DNA from: CAYJAD01 sp964370835
Lineage (GTDB): Bacteria > Desulfobacterota > Desulfovibrionia > Desulfovibrionales > Desulfovibrionaceae
Reading direction: 5' to 3'
Length of the DNA stretch: 64,000 nucleotides
Assembly (NCBI GenBank): GCA_964370835.1
Contig: CAYJLO010000006.1
Coordinates: 3,199 to 67,198, forward strand
Shown: piece by piece, positions 1 through 8,132 of the stretch
How the letters are laid out: every line of letters starts with the position of its first letter
How positions within the stretch are numbered: position 1 is the first letter of the stretch
Notes under the pieces: model-generated
Seen by the model: the letters and a program-made list of their open reading frames with translations, nothing else
What the model was told of the DNA's origin: nothing
Database searches by the model: none
Translations under genes and position numbers: made by a program

Positions 1-528
1 ACGATGATAATCTTCAGCGGTGCCGTAAATGAAATTGGCCGTAATATTTCGCTCTTGGAGATATTTCTCCACATAGACATTGTAGGGATTGCTCTTAAAG
101 GTGGCTATGGTTTTTCTATCTATGCTGGGAGGGTCATCATAAAAGATGTTTCTTTTATCTTTAAACACCAAGGCCACATGGGCTTGCCCCAGCGAGGTTT
201 GCATATAAGCAAAGCCACGGCGGGAGTGTTTTTTATGTCGCACAGGGCCAAAAAGGTCTATTTCACCTTGCTCCAAAGCTTTCCAGCCTTCTTCTATGCC
301 ATAATGATGAAAACTAAAGGTATATTCCGAAAGAACATCCACCTCTTTAATGAGGCGATAAAAACTTTGCTGTGCGGCTACCACCTCACCTGAGACGGAC
401 GGGGGTAATGCGGCGTGGAAACCTAGGCGGATATGTCTTTTTGTTGCTTGTTCTGTGCCAAAAGCGCTCTGAAGGGACAAGTTCAGAAAAAAAACAAAAA
501 ATAAAAACAATGTAAGGCGTTTAGACAT
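1..528 (-). CDS. Periplasmic solute-binding-like protein, N-terminal part (runs off window)
   Basis: An open frame of 176 codons without a stop runs from an ATG at 526-528 to the window edge. The first ~24 residues form a classical signal peptide (MSKRL, a Phe/Leu-rich core, then SAFGTEQ). The next part (RHIRLGFHAALPPSVSGE, then a segment with EQGEIDLFGPVRHK and later KTIATFKSNPYNVYVEKYLQ) resembles the bacterial family 3 solute-binding fold (SBP_bac_3), which is found both in ABC-transporter binding proteins and as the sensor part of histidine kinases and GGDEF/EAL proteins. The C-terminal part lies outside the window, so it cannot be decided whether it is a free binding protein or a receptor. 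Reading frame and signal peptide are directly seen; the family call is inference. Confidence 0.7.
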   Translation of the reverse strand, partial: MSKRLTLFLFFVFFLNLSLQSAFGTEQATKRHIRLGFHAALPPSVSGEVVAAQQSFYRLIKEVDVLSEYTFSFHHYGIEEGWKALEQGEIDLFGPVRHKKHSRRGFAYMQTSLGQAHVALVFKDKRNIFYDDPPSIDRKTIATFKSNPYNVYVEKYLQERNITANFIYGTAEDYHR

Positions 529-569
529 TTTTTTCTCTAAAAACGGTTATATGTCAACACAATTTAGAA

Positions 570-597
570 CCAATACCAAGTACAGGCTCTTTGTCAA
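570..597 (-). promoter_or_regulatory. Possible sigma-70 type promoter of the solute-binding-like gene
   Basis: On the minus strand TTGACA (592-597) is followed after 16 bases by TATTGG (570-575), about 40 bases upstream of the ATG at 528. The -35 matches consensus; the -10 is weak. Confidence 0.3.
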
Positions 598-885
598 GCA
601 AAAAGAGTAAAAAAAAATATTTTTCCACAAAAAATACGTTTTAGTAACTAAAGAACAATGTTAACTTTTTCCATATGTATAGTGGGAGTGCACATGCACT
701 CACTGCTGAGGACATGAGACCTTTTTCCACAATAGTATCACGCCCACCCCCTCTAACTTCACCAAGAGTAAAAATAAAAGACAAATCAGAGCGCAAAAGC
801 CATTTCATCGCATGAAATCTTGAGCTCTTCTTCCTAGTGACAAAGTTGTACATATTTGCTAGTATTTGTTGTTTATTTTTTTTGC

Positions 886-907
886 AGGTTCGTATTTTCA
901 CGAACCT
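886..907. repeat. Perfect inverted repeat upstream of pyrH, candidate operator
   Basis: AGGTTCGT (886-893), six-base spacer, ACGAACCT (900-907): a perfect 8-bp dyad about 80 bases before the pyrH start. No T-run follows on either strand at the right place for an intrinsic terminator, so a repressor or activator site is the simpler reading. The binding protein is unknown. Confidence 0.4.
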
Positions 908-986
908 TCTAAGTATTTACCTAAAATTATTATATTTTAGCTTAGCATGTTTCAAAGTCGACCTTAAACCACAAGGATGGTAAGTC

Positions 987-1700
987 ATGTCCGAACTCAA
1001 GTACAAACGCGTTCTACTCAAGCTGAGCGGTGAAGCTTTAGCCGGTGATCAAAAAACAGGTATCCAGCCTGAAACAGTATCAAGAATTTGCGCAGAAGTG
1101 GGCGCCGTGGTGTCCATGGGTTTGGAAGTGGCACTGGTCATTGGTGGCGGTAATATCTTCCGCGGTATTTCCTCCTCTGCCAAGGGCATGGAGCGTTCTT
1201 CTGCCGATTACATGGGCATGCTGGCCACAGTGCTCAACGCCCTTGCCGTGCAGGATGTGCTTGAAAAGCAAGGCTTCCCCACCCGTGTGCTTTCTGCCAT
1301 CACCATGCAAGAAGTTTGTGAGCCCTTCATTCGCCGTCGCGCTTTGCGCCACTTAGAAAAAGGCCGCGTGGTCATTTGCGCCGCCGGCACAGGCAACCCT
1401 TACTTCACCACCGACACCGCCGCAGCCTTGCGCGGTATGGAATTACAATGCGATGCCATCATCAAAGCCACCAAGGTGGATGGGGTTTACAACAAAGACC
1501 CCATGAAATTTGCCGATGCCGTTAAATACGAAACTGTAAGCTATGATGATGCCCTTGCGCAGCATCTTGGCGTTATGGATGCCACGGCTTTGGCCTTGGC
1601 TCAAGATAACAATGTGCCTATTTTAGTGTGCAAAATGTTTGGTGGCGATATTCAGCGCATTGTATGCGGTGAAAATGTGGGCACCATCGTTAGCAACTAA
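987..1700 (+). CDS. pyrH: UMP kinase (uridylate kinase)
   Basis: Phosphorylates UMP to UDP with ATP in the cytoplasm, the step after OMP decarboxylase in pyrimidine synthesis; the bacterial enzyme is a hexamer of the amino-acid-kinase fold. The 237-residue product has the family length. Visible motifs are KLSGEALAG near the N-terminus, the GGGNIFRG nucleotide loop around residues 53-60, the AAGTGNPYFTTDTAAALRG segment, and KVDGVYNKDP near residue 170. The ATG at 987 is preceded by AAGGA about 10 bases upstream. It opens the cluster pyrH-frr-uppS-cdsA-dxr-rseP, an arrangement common in proteobacteria. Confidence 0.98.
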   Translation: MSELKYKRVLLKLSGEALAGDQKTGIQPETVSRICAEVGAVVSMGLEVALVIGGGNIFRGISSSAKGMERSSADYMGMLATVLNALAVQDVLEKQGFPTRVLSAITMQEVCEPFIRRRALRHLEKGRVVICAAGTGNPYFTTDTAAALRGMELQCDAIIKATKVDGVYNKDPMKFADAVKYETVSYDDALAQHLGVMDATALALAQDNNVPILVCKMFGGDIQRIVCGENVGTIVSN

Positions 1701-1733
1701 GTCTAAAGATATTCGATTTTATTTGGAGGATTT

Positions 1734-2294
1734 ATGCCAAAAGACACCATACTTATGGAAGCAGAAGAGCGCATGGAAAAAGCCATGGGCGCCATGGACA
1801 GAGATTATACCAAATTACGCACAGGGCGCGCCAGCACCTCCTTGGTGGATGACATCAAGGTGGACTATTACGGCACCCCCACCCCCATTAGCCAATTGGC
1901 TTCTGTGGCCGTGCCAGACAGCCGCACCATCACCATTCAACCTTGGGACAAAGGCGGCTTTGCCGGCGTGGAAAAAGCCATCATGAAGTCTGACCTTGGT
2001 TTAACCCCTGTGAATGATGGTAAAATCATCCGCATTGTTATTCCTGCTCTCACCGAAGAACGTCGTAAAGATTTGGTTAAAATTTCACGTAAATACAGTG
2101 AAGATGCCAAAATTGCCGTGCGTAACGTACGTCGCGATGCCAACGATCAATTGAAGAAATTGGAAAAGGACAAAACCATTTCTGAAGATGATTTGAAAAA
2201 AGCCAATGACGAAGTGCAAAAGCTTACCGATAAATATGTGGCCGAAGCAGACAAAAGATGCCAAGCCAAAGAAAAGGAAATCATGGACATCTAA
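1734..2294 (+). CDS. frr: Ribosome recycling factor
   Basis: Releases ribosomes from mRNA after termination together with EF-G. The 186 residues match the family length (about 185). The conserved segments are present: LRTGRAST near residue 23, the VDYYGTPTPI loop, PWD at about 70, and the charged C-terminal helix (RDANDQLKKLEKDKTISED). A strong GGAGGA lies 7 bases before the ATG. The stop codon TAA overlaps the start of uppS by one base, so the two are translationally coupled. Confidence 0.98.
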   Translation: MPKDTILMEAEERMEKAMGAMDRDYTKLRTGRASTSLVDDIKVDYYGTPTPISQLASVAVPDSRTITIQPWDKGGFAGVEKAIMKSDLGLTPVNDGKIIRIVIPALTEERRKDLVKISRKYSEDAKIAVRNVRRDANDQLKKLEKDKTISEDDLKKANDEVQKLTDKYVAEADKRCQAKEKEIMDI

Positions 2295-3016
2295 TGTCTT
2301 TTGAAAATCTTCCAAAGCATATAGCCATCATCATGGATGGAAATGGTCGTTGGGCGCAGGGGCGTGGGCTCGTGCGCACTGACGGGCATAAGGCAGGGGC
2401 ACAGGCAGTGCGCTCAATAGTTACTGAGTGCCGCAAACTGGGCATTCCCCATTTGACCCTTTACACCTTTTCTCATGAAAATTGGCAACGCCCACAGGAA
2501 GAAGTTTCCACTCTCTTTTCCCTCTTGGTGGACTTTTTGAAAAAAGAAGTGCCTCTTATGGAAAAAGAATCCATTTCTCTTAACATCTTAGGCGACATGG
2601 ATGAATTGCCCTTGGTGGCTCGCAAAGCCTTGCAACATGGCATCAAACGCACCGCAGGCTCCTTGGAAAAACCAACTCAAATGCAACTCAGCCTTGCCCT
2701 CAATTATGGCAGCAGACGCGAAATTTTACGCGCGGCTCGTCAACTGGTGGCAGATGGACTCAGCCCCGACCAAGTGACCGAAGAAGCCTTTCGGCAAAGA
2801 CTGTACACCAAGGATATGCCAGACCCAGATTTAGTCATTCGTACCAGCGGTGAAGTACGCATTAGCAATTATTTGCTCTTTCAATGCGCCTATAGCGAAT
2901 TTTACTTTACGGACACCAATTGGCCGGACTTCACCGTGGAAGAGTTACATAAAGCCCTAGAGAATTACGGCAAAAGACAGCGCCGTTTCGGAAAAACACA
3001 GGAGCAGCTCACATGA
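2294..3016 (+). CDS. uppS: Undecaprenyl diphosphate synthase (cis-prenyltransferase)
   Basis: Condenses isopentenyl diphosphate onto farnesyl diphosphate to give the C55 carrier lipid for peptidoglycan and O-antigen. The start is placed at the ATG sharing one base with the frr stop (TAATG), giving 240 residues. Family signatures: HIAIIMDGNGRWA near residue 9 with the catalytic Asp, TLYTFSHENWQRP around 65, and the C-terminal DPDLVIRTSGEVRISNYLLFQCAYSEFYF block. The usual Gly-Glu-x-Arg-xSNFLLW version is slightly altered to ISNYLLFQ. An in-frame start further upstream (2258) would lie inside frr and is not used. Confidence 0.97.
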   Translation: MSFENLPKHIAIIMDGNGRWAQGRGLVRTDGHKAGAQAVRSIVTECRKLGIPHLTLYTFSHENWQRPQEEVSTLFSLLVDFLKKEVPLMEKESISLNILGDMDELPLVARKALQHGIKRTAGSLEKPTQMQLSLALNYGSRREILRAARQLVADGLSPDQVTEEAFRQRLYTKDMPDPDLVIRTSGEVRISNYLLFQCAYSEFYFTDTNWPDFTVEELHKALENYGKRQRRFGKTQEQLT

Positions 3017-3822
3017 GTTTTTCTTCCAGATATTGCATGAAACGCGTAGTCACAGGGCTTTCCATGGCCGGTTTTGTGCTGGCGGCCCTTTATTTTCAAG
3101 GCTATCTTCTTTTGGGCACGGTGTTGCTCATTTGTGCCATTTCCCTCTGGGAATTTTATTCGCTCTTTTGGGGCCCCAATGGCAGAGTGCTCACACGTTT
3201 ATGCGGCATTGCGCTGGGCTTTGGCATGCTTTTGCTCACATGGATGGACAGACCACAAGATGCGCTGGTTTTCTTGGGAGCAGGTTTTGTGCTCACGGCC
3301 TTAAGTTTTTTGTTTCGCATAGATATCATTGATGAAAATGATGACTTTGCCCCCGGCAGTATATTTTTGGTGGGACTGGCCTATATTCCGCTTTTACTCT
3401 TGCCAACCACCTATCTTACCTCCACCAAGCTTTTCTTTGTGCTCATGCTAGTATCTGCCTCAGATATTTGCGCCTATTTCATTGGTGTGCGCTATGGACG
3501 TCACAAGCTTTGGCCAAGGGTAAGCCCCAATAAAAGCTCCGAAGGCTCCATGGCTTCCCTTGTGGGATGCGTGCTCACCTCCGTCATTTTAGGCCTTCTT
3601 TTTGGTTCGGCTCCGTGGTGGTATTTTGCCCTGCTTGGCGCGCTGCTCAATGCCTTTGCACAATTGGGCGATCTCTTTGAATCTGCCCTTAAGCGCGCAG
3701 TTAATGTGAAAGACTCCAGCAATCTCTTGCCTGGTCACGGCGGTGTGCTTGACAGAATAGATAGTGTACTCTTTGCCTTGCCTGTCTTTGCTGTGGTGGA
3801 CCAATGGTTTAAATTTTTCTAA
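3013..3822 (+). CDS. cdsA: Phosphatidate cytidylyltransferase
   Basis: Makes CDP-diacylglycerol from phosphatidic acid and CTP in the inner membrane, the precursor for PE, PG and cardiolipin. The 269-residue protein has about seven to eight hydrophobic helices. The C-terminal CDP-DG synthase signature is clear (SPNKSSEGS near 175 and NLLPGHGGVLDRIDSVL near 240). ATG overlaps the uppS stop (ATGA). A second in-frame ATG (MKRVVTG) nine codons later is an alternative start. The product feeds the cardiolipin synthase encoded at 16048-17502. Confidence 0.95.
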   Translation: MSFSSRYCMKRVVTGLSMAGFVLAALYFQGYLLLGTVLLICAISLWEFYSLFWGPNGRVLTRLCGIALGFGMLLLTWMDRPQDALVFLGAGFVLTALSFLFRIDIIDENDDFAPGSIFLVGLAYIPLLLLPTTYLTSTKLFFVLMLVSASDICAYFIGVRYGRHKLWPRVSPNKSSEGSMASLVGCVLTSVILGLLFGSAPWWYFALLGALLNAFAQLGDLFESALKRAVNVKDSSNLLPGHGGVLDRIDSVLFALPVFAVVDQWFKFF

Positions 3823-3851
3823 CAGCCGTGAAAAGTAAAGAGCACAGCACC

Positions 3852-5168
3852 ATGCAAAATACACAACATCCATGGCCTGCCCGCGGCGGCGCCCTGCATT
3901 ATATTTCTCAAGCTCCGTCACAAGAGTGGGCGCAAGGCGTGCGCCATGTGGTACTTCTTGGAAGCACAGGCTCCATTGGCGTGAGCACCCTTGACGTGGT
4001 GCGCCGTCAAAAAGAGCTTTTTCAGGTGGTGGCTTTGGCTGGAGCTTTTAATGTACAACGCTTGGCAGAACAAGCCATGGAATTTCGTCCGCCCTATTTG
4101 GCTGTGTACGACAGTGCCGGTGTGGACGTGTTGCGCAAGCTCTTACCGCAAGATTACAAACCCACCATTGTGCACGGGCAAGAGGGCTATGAATTTCTAG
4201 CCTCCTTGGACGAAGCCAATACGGTTCTTTCGGCCCAAGTAGGTGCAGCAGGACTGCGCGGCACTGTGGCCGCCGCCCTGGCTGGTAAGGTCATTGGCCT
4301 TGCCAACAAAGAATCCTTAGTGCTGGCCGGCACCTTATTACGCCATATTTGCGCCCGCACCGGCGCCGTGATTTTGCCTGTGGACTCAGAACACAATGCC
4401 CTCTTTCAAATGTTGGCCGGTCGCCAAGGGGCAGATGTGAAAAAACTGGTGCTCACAGCTTCCGGTGGCCCTTTTCGAGGGCGAACCCGTGAGCAATTGG
4501 AGCATGTGACCAAGGCAGAGGCTCTAGCCCACCCCAATTGGGAAATGGGTGCCAAAATCACCATCGACTCCGCTTCCCTCATGAATAAGGGGCTGGAAGT
4601 CATCGAGGCCTATCATTTATATGGTTTAAGCCCAGAGCAATTGGACGTGGTGGTTCACCCGCAATCCATTATCCACTCTCTGGTGGAATTTCAGGACAAC
4701 TCCTTCATGGCCCATTTGGGCAGTCCCGACATGCGCATGCCCATAGGGCATTGCCTTGCCTGGCCCCATTGCCTTGATGTGGGTGTGAAGCCTTTGGATT
4801 TACTTCAATTTGGCGGCACGCAAAATCAAGGCCTCACTTTCATGGCTCCGGACATGGAAGCCTTCCCTTGCCTTGCTTTAGCCATGCAAGCCTTGCGCCA
4901 TGGGCAAGATTTGTGCATCGTACTCAATGGCGCCAACGAAGTGGCCGTGGAGCTTTTCCTTGAAGGGCGCATACAATTTATGGATATTCCCCGCTTGGTT
5001 GAAAAAGCCATGCAACCCTATGTAGAAAATGCCGAACTTCATTCGGCCGCAACAAATATTTGGTGTTCGTTGGATCAAACGTCGACCATTATGCAACATA
5101 TTTTTGACTTGGACACCACAACTCGCCGCTATGTACGCAACTTAGTGGGCATACAGGATGTAACATGA
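3852..5168 (+). CDS. dxr: 1-deoxy-D-xylulose-5-phosphate reductoisomerase
   Basis: Second step of the methylerythritol phosphate pathway to isoprenoids: DXP to MEP with NADPH. The NADPH loop LLGSTGSIGVSTLDV, the metal/substrate segments LPVDSEHNALFQ and TASGGPFRG, and HPNWEMGAKITIDSASLMNKGLEVIEA (shown in part) are all present. The frame is open from a GTG at 3828, but that has no ribosome binding site; ATG at 3852 has AAAGAG upstream and is preferred, giving 438 residues. Even so, about 30 residues precede the NADPH loop, more than in most homologues. The stop codon overlaps rseP by four bases. Confidence 0.95.
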   Translation: MQNTQHPWPARGGALHYISQAPSQEWAQGVRHVVLLGSTGSIGVSTLDVVRRQKELFQVVALAGAFNVQRLAEQAMEFRPPYLAVYDSAGVDVLRKLLPQDYKPTIVHGQEGYEFLASLDEANTVLSAQVGAAGLRGTVAAALAGKVIGLANKESLVLAGTLLRHICARTGAVILPVDSEHNALFQMLAGRQGADVKKLVLTASGGPFRGRTREQLEHVTKAEALAHPNWEMGAKITIDSASLMNKGLEVIEAYHLYGLSPEQLDVVVHPQSIIHSLVEFQDNSFMAHLGSPDMRMPIGHCLAWPHCLDVGVKPLDLLQFGGTQNQGLTFMAPDMEAFPCLALAMQALRHGQDLCIVLNGANEVAVELFLEGRIQFMDIPRLVEKAMQPYVENAELHSAATNIWCSLDQTSTIMQHIFDLDTTTRRYVRNLVGIQDVT

Positions 5169-6244
5169 TAGAAAGTATTTTTTACGTGCTCCTTGTATTG
5201 GGAGGACTGATTTTTATTCACGAATTGGGCCATTTTCTCATGGCGCGTGCCTTTGGCATGGGTGTTACCACCTTCTCCCTAGGCTTTGGCCCCAAGCTTT
5301 TTAGCTTTACCCGAGGCAAAACAGAATATTGCCTTTCCCTTGTGCCCCTTGGCGGCTATTGCGCCATGGTGGGCGAAGAAGATGCCTCAGATATGCCAGA
5401 AGGCTTCACGGCAGAAGAAAACATGGCCTTGCGTCCGGCATGGCAACGTCTTTTGGTGGTGGCCGCAGGCCCTGCTTCCAATATTCTCATTGCTTGGTTC
5501 ATTTGCTGGGGGCTTGCCTTTGGCTACGGTCAACAGCATATAGTGCCTGTCATCGGTCAAGTGCTGGAAGATAGCCCAGCCCAAAAAGCCGGCATAGTCA
5601 CCAACGATACCATCCTTTCCATCGACGGCACTCCCACCAACGACTGGACAAGCATGGCAGCCGCCATTGCCGCCAGCGAAGGTAAGGCCATGCAAGTGCT
5701 CATTAAGCGCGACGACAAAGACATTACCTTGGAAATTGTGCCCAAAAGCGTCACGCAAACCAATATTTTTGGCGAAGAAAAACCCGGCTACGTCATTGGC
5801 GTACATTCTGCCGGAGTTATGCATCATAGCCCCGTGGGTTTCATTGCCGCCGCGGGCATTGGCCTTGATCGCACCTGGGAAATGGTGGAACTCACCTGGA
5901 TGGGATTTGTGAAACTCTTCCAGCGCGTGGTTCCTCTAGACCAAGTGGGCGGCCCCATCATGATTGCTCAAATGGTGGGTCAACAAGCCGAGCAAGGCTT
6001 AGCCCCAGTGCTGGCTTTGGCGGCGCTCATCAGCATTAACCTTGGCATTCTCAATTTACTGCCCATTCCCGTATTGGATGGCGGGCATATTGTCTTTTAT
6101 ACCATTGAAATGATAGCCAGACGCCCTGTACCCATTCGCGCCAGAGAGATGGCCTCCCGTGTGGGATTCTTCCTGCTCATAAGCCTTATGATTTTGGCAA
6201 CATTCAATGATATTTGGCGCATAGCCAAGGACTTTTTCAATTAA
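5165..6244 (+). CDS. rseP: RIP metalloprotease RseP (site-2 protease)
   Basis: Intramembrane zinc protease that cleaves anti-sigma factors and leftover signal peptides. The zinc motif HELGH is at residues 19-23 in the first membrane helix. One PDZ domain is visible (about 120-200: IGQVLEDSPAQKAGIVTNDTI), and the third metal ligand sits in LLPIPVLDGGH near residue 300. At 359 residues with a single obvious PDZ it is shorter than the E. coli two-PDZ protein, as is usual outside enterobacteria. ATGA overlap with dxr and TAATG overlap with tsaB. Confidence 0.96.
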   Translation: MIESIFYVLLVLGGLIFIHELGHFLMARAFGMGVTTFSLGFGPKLFSFTRGKTEYCLSLVPLGGYCAMVGEEDASDMPEGFTAEENMALRPAWQRLLVVAAGPASNILIAWFICWGLAFGYGQQHIVPVIGQVLEDSPAQKAGIVTNDTILSIDGTPTNDWTSMAAAIAASEGKAMQVLIKRDDKDITLEIVPKSVTQTNIFGEEKPGYVIGVHSAGVMHHSPVGFIAAAGIGLDRTWEMVELTWMGFVKLFQRVVPLDQVGGPIMIAQMVGQQAEQGLAPVLALAALISINLGILNLLPIPVLDGGHIVFYTIEMIARRPVPIRAREMASRVGFFLLISLMILATFNDIWRIAKDFFN

Positions 6245-7074
6245 TGGACGCGCTGTACTGTGTGCTTAATGCCGCCGAAGGGCAATTGGATATACTTCTC
6301 GCTAGCGAAGAGCATATGCTCACGGCTCAGAGCTGGCATGCCCCCACACGCGGTGCGGAGATATTAACGCCGGCACTGCAAAGTACACTGCGCATACAAA
6401 AACTCACTCCGGCCCATATTACGCATTTTGCCTGCGTGCATGGGCCGGGGAGCTTCACGGGTTTACGCCTCACCATGGGCACCGTGGCCGCCATACGCCG
6501 CATTACCAAAGCGGTGAATGCCAGCATAGATTATATGCAAGCCCTTGCCCTCACGGCTTGTGATGCCCTTGGCGCGAATGCGCAACCCAATACGCAACAA
6601 GGTGCGCAACAGCAAGCGCAAGACATTACATACACCATATGTGTGCTTACCCATGCACGGCGTCAGCTGGTGCATGCCCAATGGTATACCTGCACACCCG
6701 AAAATTTGCCCAAAGCCCACGGCCCCGCAGAGCTTATCTCTCCGCAAGCCCTGCTTACGCAATGGCAAGCATACGCCAACCAAGACCAAAGACTTTACGT
6801 GCTGGGTTCCGGCCTTGAACGCAATGCCGCAACGTTTGCAGATGCCCCCCCATGCGTACAGGTATTACGCTTTGCACACCCAAGCCCCAAAGCTCTTATG
6901 ACTTTGGCCAAGGAAGCAGAGTATCACAGCCAAGACCTTGAGCCGCTGTACATTCGCCCTTGCGACGCTGTGGAAAATCTTGACCACATAGCCCAAAAGC
7001 AAGGCATGGACGCAGGCAAAGCCCATGAAAAATTGGCACAGCTCTTAACCAAGCCCACCACCTCAGATATTTAA
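6244..7074 (+). CDS. tsaB: tRNA threonylcarbamoyladenosine biosynthesis protein TsaB
   Basis: Partner of TsaD in making t6A37 in ANN-decoding tRNAs. The ASKHA-fold hallmark HGPGSFTGLRLTMGTV is at about residues 68-83, and RGAEILTPAL earlier fits the family. The rest is divergent and Gln/Ala-rich around 115-130 (NTQQGAQQQAQ). The ATG shares a base with the rseP stop (TAATG), giving 276 residues; an in-frame upstream start at 6214 lies inside rseP. Last gene of the tight cluster, with no clear terminator after it. Confidence 0.85.
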   Translation: MDALYCVLNAAEGQLDILLASEEHMLTAQSWHAPTRGAEILTPALQSTLRIQKLTPAHITHFACVHGPGSFTGLRLTMGTVAAIRRITKAVNASIDYMQALALTACDALGANAQPNTQQGAQQQAQDITYTICVLTHARRQLVHAQWYTCTPENLPKAHGPAELISPQALLTQWQAYANQDQRLYVLGSGLERNAATFADAPPCVQVLRFAHPSPKALMTLAKEAEYHSQDLEPLYIRPCDAVENLDHIAQKQGMDAGKAHEKLAQLLTKPTTSDI

Positions 7075-7245
7075 TCACCCAAGTCACACCATGCCAAGGA
7101 GCACTCATTCCACGTGTTCTTTGATAATTTTGTACACACCACAAATTTTCTCTGTGCTTAAAACCTTCAACGCTGAAAAAGCCTTTTACTTTTGACTTTC
7201 TTTTTCGTAAAATACTCTTTTGAAAATCACTTTATGGAAAGAAAC

Positions 7246-7743
7246 ATGTCTGAAAATCTTTGCCCTTGTGGCTCCTCATTGGCTTATGAAAATTGTTGCA
7301 AACCCTACCATGACGGCCAAGCTGTACCTTCAGCTGAAGCCATGGTGCGCGCACGTTTTTCTGCATTCAGCAATCATCTCTACGACTTTATTGTGGAAAC
7401 AACGCATCCTGCCTACAGAGATGAAGTGGAAGACAGCAATATTGCCGACAATATGCAAGGCATCATTTGGCATCAATTGCATATCCAAGACTGTGGTCAA
7501 GAGCCTGCCTCCGAAGGAGAAGGAACCTTTGACACAGTGACGTTTTCTGCCGTGTATGAAATCAACGGCAATGTGTACAGCTTATCGGAAAAAAGCTACT
7601 TTCAAGAGCAAGATGGCAAGTTGTACTATTTAGAAGGTATTTCCCATCGCCCTGAAGGCTTTCGTCGTGCAGAACCCAAGGTGGGACGCAATGACCCTTG
7701 CCCTTGTGGTAGCGGTAAAAAATACAAAAAATGCTGCGCATAA
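7246..7743 (+). CDS. YchJ-family protein with N- and C-terminal SEC-C-type Cys motifs
   Basis: A 165-residue protein with CPCGSSLAYENCC at the very N-terminus and GRNDPCPCGSGKKYKKCC at the C-terminus. These are the zinc-binding SEC-C type motifs known from SecA tails and the YchJ (UPF0225) family. The central part (AMVRARFSAFSNHLYDFIVETTHP, VTFSAVYEINGNVYSLSEKS) matches the NTF2-like YchJ core. The biochemical role of the family is not known. The start at 7246 is chosen because GGAAAG lies seven bases upstream; two earlier in-frame starts lack one. A new transcription unit may begin here, as 171 bases separate it from tsaB. Confidence 0.85.
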   Translation: MSENLCPCGSSLAYENCCKPYHDGQAVPSAEAMVRARFSAFSNHLYDFIVETTHPAYRDEVEDSNIADNMQGIIWHQLHIQDCGQEPASEGEGTFDTVTFSAVYEINGNVYSLSEKSYFQEQDGKLYYLEGISHRPEGFRRAEPKVGRNDPCPCGSGKKYKKCCA

Positions 7744-7757
7744 AGGTATAAAACGGC

Positions 7758-8129
7758 ATGGCTCGTCCGGATACTATGCGTCAAATACGCCGCTTTTGCT
7801 TGGATTGTCAGGGGAACTCATCACCTGAGATACAGCGTTGCCGTGATACCGACTGCCGGCTTTGGCCATGGCGCCTAGGAAAACTTGATGCTGAAACGTC
7901 ACAAAATGGTGAAGTAAACAGCAACACTGCACTTTTACAAAGAAAAGCCTTACGCGTGGTGCGCGGGCATTGCCTTACCTGCGCCGGACACCGTAAGGAT
8001 GTGCGTCTATGTACCGCCAGAGAACAATGCCCCCTATGGTCATTGCGCTTTGGCGTGTATCCTAGCACCTATAAACGCGTAAAAGCACGTATTGCGCAAG
8101 GGAAACGCTTAAGCCTTTTTGAGGGATAA
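7758..8129 (+). CDS. Small protein with a duplicated four-cysteine motif
   Basis: The 123-residue product consists of two copies of the same unit: (F/H)CxxCxG...(I/V)xxCxxxxCxLWxxRxG. The cysteines are at 14, 17, 28, 33 and at 72, 75, 85, 91, linked by a variable 30-residue stretch. Each unit looks like a small metal-binding knuckle. Similar single motifs occur in short conserved proteins of phages and Desulfovibrio-type genomes, but no function is known to me. It sits 14 bases after the YchJ-like gene and 3 bases before pgi, so the three are probably co-transcribed. It is rich in Arg and Lys, which would allow nucleic-acid binding; that is inference. Confidence 0.75.
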   Translation: MARPDTMRQIRRFCLDCQGNSSPEIQRCRDTDCRLWPWRLGKLDAETSQNGEVNSNTALLQRKALRVVRGHCLTCAGHRKDVRLCTAREQCPLWSLRFGVYPSTYKRVKARIAQGKRLSLFEG

Positions 8130-8132
8130 CAC

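Larger units (their letters stand above)
529..986. other. AT-rich divergent intergenic region
   Basis: A 458-base spacer between the divergent solute-binding-like gene and pyrH. It holds a plausible promoter for the minus-strand gene and one perfect inverted repeat near pyrH, listed separately. An 86-codon minus-strand frame at 641-901 has no recognisable domain or ribosome binding site and is judged non-coding. Nothing else is recognised. Confidence 0.5.

Noticed and set aside
4..393. 129-codon plus-strand frame at the window start
   Set aside because: It is the shadow of the minus-strand solute-binding-like gene, which has a signal peptide and a continuous frame.
641..901. 86-codon minus-strand frame in the region before pyrH
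   Set aside because: No ribosome binding site, no domain, odd composition, and it overlaps the inverted repeat; judged a chance frame in AT-rich DNA.
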